A DNA stretch of 36,771 nt from contig NW_019091584.1 in the NCBI RefSeq assembly GCF_001949145.1, positions 250,001-286,771 on the forward strand. Direction: 5' to 3'. The position numbers and the translations under genes were made by a program. Positions 16,978 to 27,000 of the stretch are shown here, piece by piece. Origin of the DNA: Acanthaster planci (Eukaryota > Echinodermata > Asteroidea > Valvatida > Acanthasteridae). Within the stretch, counting starts at the first letter, position 1. The number at the start of each line of letters is the position of its first letter. The notes beneath the pieces are model-generated. The model was not told the origin of the DNA. It searched no databases and worked only from the letters and a program-made list of their open reading frames with translations.

Positions 16978-19580
16978 CTGCAGTCGATAATTACAAATTG
17001 TAGTCGAATATTTATAGTTACACGGCCATAAAATGTATGGTGATAAAAGTTAGCAGAGTGATTGGAAGTTCGTGTCAGGTTTTGTTAATATGTGCAATTT
17101 TGGTTAACTTTCGTATTAATAATACATGTACTTGCATTATAATGGCGCCAAATTACCAAGGGATACACAGGGCTTACACATAAAAGAAAAAAAGGGCGAT
17201 GATTTGCTACGTTTCTTCAGAGCAGATTGAAATGATGATTACACTCTCCGAGGCATAAGCAAAGTGGTGGGTAGGTGGATAGGGTGTGGAGCAGCAACAG
17301 AAATAAACCCTGTCACCAGCATTTTACGATACTTAGGAATTCTGGAAACCATCATATAAATAAAGGAATATGAACAGGTCTGGAATCTTAGAAGAGAAGA
17401 TAGATATTTGCATAGTTCTTACGTTGTAAGTGACTTAAGAAAATGTGGGGGAATGCATTGATCGACCGGAAGACAGCGGAGCCTGAGTTCTCTAGGCAGA
17501 GAGAATGCATTGTGTAGGTTTTTGAAAGACAAGTTTGGCACATAGTTTCCAAAAGTGAGATGCCTGTATTTCGGCCCCTTCTCGGCCTCACAAGATGCAT
17601 AAATAATAATTGATTCGTTGATTTCATTAACATCGCGAGTAATATCTCTAATAATGTTGAACCCTCAAAATAATAATGATTTCGTTTTTGCAAATTGGCC
17701 ACAATTTGTCTTGTTATACTCTGAAAATGCAAGTACATGACTGCGCTAGTAAAGAAGATGTAATTTGGCATTTCAAACAAAACAGATTTCCTCAAGAGCA
17801 CACCAAATACATTACCGGTGCTGTAGTTGGTCTAGCCGCACAGAATCCCACTTGAATAATCGCGATCACACTGGCAATTGCCAGGAAACATCTCAACTGT
17901 TGCCGCACACTCCCCCTGGGCACGCCCATTTTGTTCTCCTAGTAAAAAAGTAAGTCCTTTCAAGGTGGGGATCATGCAGAGAAATGAGGTCAGGTATCCA
18001 CCACTCCGGGACCTGGGCGTGTCATTAACAGGGGGAAGACTGGGGTCAGTGAGGCGTATCAACCCCCATCCTCCAGCTTATAACCTCCTCCCCGAATATG
18101 GCTTTTGTATTTGTCCAAACATAATGGAGGGGATCACGCACTGCGGTCAATGCCTATTGTAGAAAGTAACGGGGTTGCTACACCGCACACATCGTTTTCC
18201 AAGAAAATGTTTCACAAATTCAATTTCTTAATTTTTAATGAAGACCGATTATATCGGGAAAGGGGCACGAGGGGCTTTTTCATTTGTAGCTGAGAGTTTA
18301 TCACTACTTACATTGCAAATAACAAAACAGGCACTTTTTGCCTCGGGACTGATTAGATGAGTGGTTGGCGCTATAGGGTTCTGGAATGAAGGGGCTTTCA
18401 CGCACGCAAACATAGCCTACTCTTGAAAGGCATCAGACTTTTGAGAAAGTACTTATTTCGGACCATGCAAAATTTACCTGCAAGATATACCTAAAGTCAT
18501 ATTAAAGCTGCCAAGCGCAATAAGTTGAAAAGACCTGAATTGTCGAGACATAGTCGACAAAACAGCAGAACATTTACATTATCTTTTTGACATCTCTCTT
18601 AAACTTGCTTGAAAGTTGGAATTTATGGAATGTTGTACGCAGTCCTACAATCACGCCTTTTAACGATGCAAACTTTTCCTGGATTTGATCATCAGAGACA
18701 GTAATAGTCACAGTTCCACTCTGATAGTTTGCGCATGGGCATTTCCTAGTAAACAGTTTGAAACTATGACATATCTTCCATTTCCCCCAAACTTATGCAG
18801 GTTTAGCGAGTTGAAATTTGCTGTATATTGTATCCCTTTCTTTAAGCTTTTGAACCATGTAAAATTTACCAAGATTTCGATCTTCATTCCCAGATAGTAC
18901 TGCACTCAGTCACCTGAGATTTGGTCATCCAGCCTTTGGACATAATCCTGAAATTAGCATGCAAAGCCCCAGTATCATTCTGGCGGCACAATGAGGGTTA
19001 TGTTGCTAACAAAAATGAGGGAAATGAGGAGGACAACTTGGACGAGCATTACCAAGGAACAATTCCTGTCCAAACAACAGTCTCTTTCTTTTATGGGGGA
19101 AAGTGGAATCGATATACCAGGCAAATGCAATTGCAGTAAAGTCCTTTGTGATCATCCACTCAAAGTAGTGTAAATTCTCCAGTTCAAGGTCTCCCTTGCT
19201 TGGAAAGGGTCGATAGATTGGCCAACGCGTTGCAAACTCTTAGAGGCGCACTATTGTGAATCGCCCGTATTGTGTGGGCGTAATTTGAGATGTGCCTACT
19301 TTTTCATAATTCACGCTAGTAGTGAAAGCAATGTCAGTGTTAGCATTGGGCCTGTACAGTTATTTACAAGTTTTCCACCGAAACGGCAAATGAAAATTGC
19401 CTTTGCGAATAAAATTGGGATGGGCTGGAAATTTCAAAGCAAACATTCATATTTGGCCTCTGTAGGCTAGCCCTACAGCAAATGCGATTACTGTCAGTGG
19501 GGTGGGTCATATATACCTGCCAGCTAAATGACGTTTAATTAGTGATATAAGATTACTCGATTTCTCCATACACTCGATTG

Positions 19581-19600
19581 ATCTGATATCGATATCAGAT
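19581..19600. repeat. Perfect 20-bp palindrome
   Basis: ATCTGATATC followed directly by its reverse complement GATATCAGAT. Role unknown. Confidence 0.9.
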
Positions 19601-20951
19601 TTTTTTTTATCATGTCGAAATATCACAAATTTTGATTGCGGGAATATCGAGCGCATCGGCTTCAAATCTCCTCCAAAATGTTCTCCTGTTTGTGGTTTTT
19701 ACCTAATTGTAAATATATTTGTTGTAAGAGGAATTACAATTCTGTGGCAAAAATAATAAATATTGCAAAATGACGCCTTGCACCGGGTGTTCACAGTCTC
19801 TGCTGGAATTTGGCATCCAAACTGACTCCATAGAGAACCCACTGGCGAACCGGGCCCCACGGTACGTTGCACTATACGCGCCCCTATAGAAAACAGTGCA
19901 AAATCGGACCGAAATAGCGGCGCTGCCTGTTGACCCTAGGGAAGAGGTTGGCCTCCGGTTTTTCACTAGAAATTCAAGATTATGACCAGAAGTCCACGTT
20001 TTGTTTCATTTTTATTGGGGTTAGCCACGCTATTTTTTTAGCATTCGCCTTTCCCCGAAGTTACCCCAAAATAGTGCGCTCGTCAGCTTTGAATGTAGCC
20101 GCTCGCGGCGCCGCTGTCACGGTCCAAAATAGGCCCACAGGTGAACGTTGGGGCATTTTACCCCGAACTGAAAACTACCAGTCCCAAATTCGTGATATAT
20201 GGAAATATCCCTATGATCCATCCTGATTATGACATGTCTTATTGTAAAAACCCTGACAAAATACTCATGAACTTGCGCACAGAAACCCTACGATTTGGTG
20301 GAATGCACCCCTACGGTTTTTAAAAAATTAGTAGTGAACTACAAACAAAATACTGCCCTCAAGAGTTTGTCGTTGACACAAATATTTTAGGGTTGCCTGC
20401 CTTCGAAGCGGACGGTTTGAAATTTGATTGCTTCTACATTTTCTCCATTTAAGGACAAATCTGTAACGGGAGTACTGAAAAGAAATTGACCATTTGGAAG
20501 GGAAGAAGAACTTTATTTAATAATAACACTTCGGCCTATTGGTTTAAGGTGAGAATTAAGTGTTTTTTCTTTCGTTCGCCGCACTTTCGCGGTCGGACAT
20601 GTCGGAGCATGGTCGGAGGTTGTTTCATGTTTACTTCACTCGCGTAGGCCTACAGTACTTCTGGGCAAAGGGGTAACTCTCATAGTACAGGGATTTGCAT
20701 GTTTTCCTCCTTTTTAGCTACAACGTGATAAAAATAACTGAAACCTTTTCGGTACAGTGTGGGAGGAATTCATAGCGCGTGAACAGTGGAATTTCAAATT
20801 CAGGCATACTGTATTTGATGTAAAGATTATAAGACGCCGATTACGCGTACGTGATGTATAAACAATATTATTGAAGTTGTGAGACTGTTTAGTCAATTTA
20901 GCTTTTGAAATCACCTTGGTAGATGACTGTGACATGTTCAATAATACTTAA

Positions 20952-20984
20952 TAGCCCCACTAGTATGGCACACGAGTGGGGCTA
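20952..20984. repeat. Hairpin with 10-bp perfect stem
   Basis: TAGCCCCACT (20952-20961) pairs with AGTGGGGCTA (20975-20984) around a 13-nt loop. It does not match the histone 3' stem-loop consensus. Confidence 0.85.
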
Positions 20985-21465
20985 GCTCAATAACTGTAGG
21001 GTTGTTGTAAAAAACTTAAGGGCAGGGTTTTGAGTTTTGAGGGAAATTATTAGGGAAAACTCAGTATTTTAACACATGCATGACATGACACATGGTGGAT
21101 TCAAATTATTTGCGTGGCTGGTTTATCAGTAAGAAAGTCACATTTTCTCACAGTTTACAATTTGAAATTTCCAAAAAATAGGGTCAGCGCAATAAAGAGA
21201 GTGTTGCCTGGGGGGGGGGATATGTTAGGGGAGACTTACAGGTACCAGTTTTGAGAGATTAAAATGACAAAAATCTGGGTGGTCTCCAAGTATGCAATCC
21301 CCAGATTTTCTTCATAGACTAGAATACATTTTTGCTCCTTTCACTTACGAGTGTAAATATGGAGTAGCCACCACTTGACCAACAAGAGAGAAAAATCAAG
21401 ATTCAGTGATGTCATCCTGAACGCGAGAATAAGGCTCAGAGTTGGGCCTTGGCCTACCTGATGGC

Positions 21466-21551
21466 TACCCCCAGAACTGTGGGGTCTGATGTCTGCCCTG
21501 CTCCCACGAGTGGGGTGGTGGACGACGTCGGACCCCACAGTTTTGGGGGTA
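21466..21551. mobile_element. 86-bp miniature inverted-repeat element with 9-bp TSD
   Basis: Terminal inverted repeats of 28 bp (21466-21493 and 21524-21551) begin TACCCCCA and agree at 25 of 28 positions. They are flanked by a perfect 9-bp direct repeat CCTGATGGC at 21457-21465 and 21552-21560. Inverted termini plus a flanking duplication mark a DNA-transposon insertion. A TSD of 8-9 bp is compatible with Mutator-like, Merlin or hAT-type elements; the family is not determined. It has no coding capacity. Confidence 0.85.
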
Positions 21552-21615
21552 CCTGATGGCAGTGTGAAGTTCGGGCCTACATGTACATGTACATGACGTT
21601 GGCATTCAGTGTCGA

Positions 21616-22058
21616 ACTTGTTGAACAAGTACATGTAGGTTAATTTTCATGACTTGATGACTGTTTGATATTCAACGTTGAATAAGTAACCATTTGACAT
21701 TCGTCAACCGCTCAGGATGCACACCCTTAGAAATGATGGAATGCAAAAGGGACAAAAAACAAACTGTGTCGCTTACATAAATGTCAGGCTTGTTTGACCC
21801 CCCAAAAATCCCATGCCTAGGTTGCCTCTGTGGGAGAGAGTTAATTGCGTGTGCATGTACGTGTACATAATTGTGAAAAGGCATGTACAATGTAAATAAG
21901 GTACGTAAGTGGATGCTCATGGTGCTGCAGTTTATATTTTTGTCCCTTTAGCACTCCATCATTTTTAGAGGTGTGCACCCTTAATGTCAAATGGTTACTT
22001 GTTCAATGTTAGTATCAAATAGTTACACAACATACGTGTTCAACATTGAATGTTGAAC
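21616..22058. mobile_element. 443-bp inverted-repeat element
   Basis: Left arm about 21616-21759 and right arm about 21937-22058 are inverted copies. Both contain AAGTAACCATTTGACATT, a TGCACACC segment and AATGATGGA(A/G)TGC followed by AAAGGGACAAAAA. Both outer ends carry perfect palindromes built on GTTGAAC: 21616-21630 and 22038-22058. It is probably a non-autonomous DNA element. No clear target-site duplication was seen. Confidence 0.7.
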
Positions 22059-23945
22059 GAAGAATGAGGAACTACACTGTAACTTCACATCGGTATACCT
22101 GAAACGTAGTGATATTGTACATGTATCTATATGTTCAATATGCATGATACATGTACATCATTACATATATGTTGATGTTGAATGCGATCGCACAATCTTT
22201 GCACGATCATTCGATCTTCTTGCATGCATTACACGATTTGTCGATCATTCTTTCTAATTTACTGTTTTCCTGGTTGTATAATATTGTCTGAAAAACATGA
22301 AAGAAGGGAAGTAAGGTTGGATATTTCGTAGAAAAGACAGGTAGAGGCACATCAGGAATGACCAATGAGCAGATGATGTGGCAGTGTAGGGAGGCATGGA
22401 AAGAACCGTGCATGCAGTGGGCAGTGCCAGTGTTATTGCTTTGAGATGGCTAATAGTAGGGAAAAATGAGTAGCACTCAAATTTGGAGTTCTTTCCATCA
22501 CAAATCCTCAAACTTTTTAAGGGATTGAGTGGGAGGGTCAATTACTGTTAGGCCGAAATCCTAAGTCAAGTTGTCCAGACAACTGGATGACTTGGGTAAA
22601 TGGTCAAGTTGAATTGGTTAGAGTAACTATTAAATTGACTGAATTCTGTTGACAGTGAAGCAGCCAAATGGTGCGATCAAAAATTCAGTAGGGGAATGAA
22701 GTGCTGTATTTCAAACCCAAGGGATTTTTCAGAGATGTTGCTCAGAGATGTGTTACGGTAGCACATTCGGGTTGAGGTTTCATTCTCTCTAGGTTGAAGT
22801 CACAAAGTGACTGGTATAGTAGAGGGTTTCCATGTCATGTCTTTGAAATGGAGCCAGTGATATATTTTCCTAACATGTACAGTGTACCAACCAGTTTCTG
22901 CTTTTGGTGCAAAATATCGTGTGGCACACCACTTTCACCCTGTTCTACAGTATGTACATGTGTTAAAAGAACCTACATGTACAGAATGTGCCCATTTAGG
23001 CACCGTGAACCTGTCCCAGTTGTTTAAAGTTGCTTTATGTACCTGTATGGCCTTGCACTAAACATATCCAGAGAGTGCAATAGCAGAGACAGAAGAGTGT
23101 TTTAAGGGACTTTGACGACAAATATTTCATCTATCCTTCCACACTGTCAGGTTTGAGACTTTGCATCCATGAGATGGAACTGGGATTTACCTCTTCGGTA
23201 ACACAATTGGTTCAAAAAATTCTCTGAAAATCCTCTACATCCAATTAGCGTAGTGTATGATGAATTAAGCAATAAATAAGTGACCAATTATAAAAAGAAA
23301 CATCAGGAACATAAAATTATAAAGTCGGTGATTAAAAACATACATGTATATACACGTATGGTATGCTGTAAGAAAGGGTTTTGAACAGAGGATATTATTG
23401 GAACTTTTTTGGTAGAAAAATTAAAAAGTTTAAGAAGTACACTATAGAATATCAAGTGCACCTTGGTGCAGGGAAACTTCAGACTAATGGCCAGTCTACA
23501 GCACATGCAGGTTGTATGTTTCTTCTACGTTTTATACCTGGTCTCTTTGTAACAAAAGAAGTATCCAAGGTTAGGAAAAAAAAGAAATTGCCACAACTTC
23601 ATGTAAATCAAACCCCTTTCAGAAAGTGGGCAAATAAGCTCAACTGCAGAAATATCCCGCCACCCTGCATGATCAACTTCGTAGCCAGCTACGAGGTCAA
23701 ACAGTCACTCTCGTCTCATGAGGATTTTCACCTCGTACCCACATACATGTAATCAGTCATTCCGGGGGCCTTTTCAGAGTGGCAGGGTATTCTGGAATCA
23801 CTCCGCAAATAGTTTCACCCAATAGGCCTAAAAATACTTGTGTGTTGCTACCCTGGCGATATTTACATGTGCAATATATGTACTTTGTTTCGTGATTAAA
23901 AAATTCTGATCCCTTCACAGGCTTTTTTTTTTACCTCCAGCAGCA

Positions 23946-24057
23946 ATGGATACCTCAGACGACAGCCTGCGTTTCAGCGAGGACGACGTCCGCCGACAGT
24001 TGGGCATGCTCGGCTACCACAACATTCCCACTGCACAGCTGCAACAGTTTGCCAAAG
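23946..24057 (+). CDS. HYLS1: HYLS1 coding exon 1
   Basis: Encodes MDTSDDSLRFSEDDVRRQLG then MLGYHNIPTAQLQQFAK. The ATG follows a T11 tract, acctccag and cagca, so the exon itself begins near 23941 as an internal exon. Donor G|GTGGGC. Confidence 0.88.
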
Positions 24058-27000
24058 GTGGGCGCCAGCAGCTCCATGTTTTTTTGTTTTCCTCGTCAGA
24101 CTCCCAAATTTGTCAGTTTATGTTTTGCTAGATGCATTTCTTTAATTAGCAGTTCTATCTTTGGACCATGCAACTTTCAAGTTACTCACTCCAGTCTAAA
24201 CCAATCAGTCTCCACGGTGTCTCTTTTATCAGTGCACAGGCAAAGTACAGTGCTGCTGGGATGGCCCAAGTTTATTATTTTGGACAAAATATGTACATGG
24301 GCTTCAAAATCTGTGAGCTTGAGGCATTTATGTTGGTCCTTCAGACACAGAATTACGAGTACATGTATCAGAAAAAACTCGTCATCCATTTGAAAAAAAA
24401 ACAATGAAAAAAGGGCCTCCCTCGTCCTCTTTACTTTCTTCAAAAATCCCCACAAGAAACTGTCGTAGTTTTTACTTGACCTTATCTTTCTGGTCCGTGC
24501 CGAAGAAGTGAGATGAACATGGAGATCACTCGCTTGTTAATTACAGATTTGGAGCGATTAATCAAAGACGAATCTGAAAGAGAAGGATTGATTGATACAT
24601 CTGCCGCTTCTGACTTGGGTAAGCACAAGCCAGAGGAAATGTTTATTCTTACGCACATGGAAATTTGGGTTGTTTTGCAAAGTAACAAGAGGATAAGTTT
24701 GGGGTGTTACTCGCATAGTTCCAAGAAGGCAAATTGAAACTTCTCCGTGGCCAGTTCTCGCCTCAACCAGACATACAGTACATGAATGTGAAACACCTAC
24801 ACAGTTGAAAGATTGAGATCTGCATGTGTATTATACACATATGTACATTTGTATGTCTAGCAATGTGCATGTAGTAAATTGTTTGGGCAGGGGAATTTGA
24901 AGTTGCTTAATTTCGTTATCTGTGCCTCAAAATGGCAGCATTATGCTGTGTACCTGTATTCCCCAGGGGTCGAGTTGTTTTTTGTTTCGAAACGTTTGCA
25001 GGCCCGATAATCAGGGATTATAACAATGTACATGTATAATGTTGGTGTACCTTGATCGGGTTTCAGGATAGGTGCACCTTGTCGTTTTGAACCAGAGAGT
25101 GCAGTGGAAACAAATGGAGTGGCACACATGTTGGTTAATGCGCTGGTTCTCGCACTAATGCCGCGCACACACTGCGTTGTGCATGTGACACGTTCACTTT
25201 GGCTCTCTACATGTATATGGCCATATTATTATTGTTAGAACCTTGTTTTGATGGTTGCAGATTACACAGCTGAAGATCTGAGGCTGCCAGTCAGAAGTCA
25301 TCCAATGCCCTACCCGTCAGCTGGAGGCAGACGGCCCAACTCAGCTCCCAGTGCAGCCAAGAGATCGGTAAGCACAGACCTATTAAACCTTGCTAAGAAA
25401 TCAGTAAGCACAGGCCTGTTAACCCTTGCCAAGAGATCGGTAAGCACAGGCCTGTTAAAGCTTGCCAAGAGATCAGTAAGAAAGGCCTGTTAAAGCTTGC
25501 TAAGGGATCGGTAAGCACAGGCCTGTTGAACCTTGCCAAGAGATCAGTAAGCACAGGCCTGTTGAACCTTGCTAAGAAATCAGTAAGCACAGGCCTGTTG
25601 AACCTTGCCAAGAGATTGCTAAGCAGAGGCCTGTTAAACCTTGCCATTTGTTCAACACATTGTGTAAACTTCAGATTCTGTTGAACTGCAGAGAGAAGAA
25701 CCCACCCAGTGTTGCTTTAAATAGGCCCTCAAGTCCAAATGTAAAAGGAAGTGGTTCGTTGGAAATTGTAGGATTTGGGCAGAAACGTGGAGCTTTCCGC
25801 AAACATGCCCAGGGGATAGAAAGGTAACTTAATTTTTGGTGGTATGTTTGTATGTACATGAACCTGTCCACAGAGAAAATGACAGATCAGTGTCTTGCTG
25901 TGAACTGATACCATTTATGTGTAAAACCAACAATGTATATGTATCCAAATCAAAAACAGTACAAGCCAGTTGCAGCTGGGCAGCCAGTGAAACCAAAACC
26001 AAGTCAGACAGCCAATTACCCGGCTAAGCACCCGGAGCCTTTCAGCTACAAATATGGTGACACGTCCACCGTGGGCCTGGACACAACGGATGACAGCACC
26101 CAGGGCAGGGGGAGGCAGGGCAGGGGGGCGTCGGCCAACAAGAGACCCACAATGAAGAGGAAAGTGGTCAGGTATGTGTAGGTCATGGAAATGAAATGTG
26201 TAGGGAAACGACAGCTTTGGGTCTTCAACCCCAAAATGTCAAATTTGAAGCATCGGAACATATTGTTGCGAAGCACATCAACTACACTTCCTAAAAACAA
26301 AGCTTCTTATCTTCCATTTCAAAGGATAGCAATTCCATCATGAATTGAGCTGTCAATTTTCAAGGCCTATCACAAACCAGAAGCAGATCCAAGAAACCCT
26401 GCAAATGTCCCGTTTCCCAAAGCCGCGCACCTGAATCTTTAGCTCGAGATCAAACAGATCTGCCACTAGCTGACCAGTGGATTTTTTGAGTTTGGTTTTC
26501 ATCCTGCCCCAGTGGTCTGGAGTCAGTGCCAAATAGAATGATAAATCCCATACAATATCAGAACTGATTAGGATACTCAGTGCCTAAAAATGATGCTAAT
26601 GGTCCACCGTCTTGAGACAGTCACCAATGAGGCACCGGCTAGTGACTCGCTGCATTTTCTCAGTAATTCCAACTGTTTCGCTTTGTTACAGGAAGATGAA
26701 TGGTCAGGCCCAGGTGTTTGACGAGTCCATAACTGAAAGTGAATCAGGTACAAGAAAATAATGATGTCTATGTTGGGTCCAAAAAAATCGTAAACATTCT
26801 CTGGGTTGCACTTTCCTTGAGGCGGTCTTGCTTGGCACGGCCTTCTCTCTCCGCACAGAGGCCAGATCAGACAATTTGTCAAGGATGATGCATGTGTGCC
26901 ATTCCAAACTTAACAACGAAATGCGGAGCACTATCAATTGTTAAGGGTGCCAATGGGTGATAATCTAAACTTAGTCCAGTCTTTGTCCATGAGCAGGAGA

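Larger units (their letters stand above)
16978..23940. other. Divergent intergenic region between the astacin and HYLS1 genes
   Basis: No confirmed coding exon on either strand. It should hold the promoters and 5' exons of both genes: an astacin signal-peptide exon (minus) and a non-coding HYLS1 exon (plus). CpG-richer patches at about 20040-20130 and 20570-20630 are possible promoter candidates. It also contains two MITE-like elements (21466-21551, 21616-22058), a perfect palindrome at 19581-19600 and a 10-bp-stem hairpin at 20952-20984. Confidence 0.5.

Noticed and set aside
17009-17016. TATA box of the astacin gene
   Set aside because: Only about 32 nt upstream of the ATG, which would put transcription start at the start codon. 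More likely this is AT-rich intron sequence before an acceptor.
17266-17330. Possible astacin signal-peptide exon (MLVTGFISVAAPHP...) on the minus strand
   Set aside because: No donor with a phase compatible with the 16977 exon; the best GT gives an immediate stop when joined.
17388-17801. 137-aa minus-strand ORF upstream of the astacin gene
   Set aside because: No domain or clear signal peptide, no good junction to the 16977 acceptor, and AT-rich codon use unlike the neighbouring exons.
21466-21551. microRNA precursor
   Set aside because: The hairpin is flanked by a perfect 9-bp duplication and its ends are the termini of the inverted repeat, which is explained by a MITE insertion. CpG decay accounts for most wobble pairs.
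25359-25645. CRISPR-like array
   Set aside because: Units are directly tandem without spacers, in a eukaryotic intron; it is a minisatellite.
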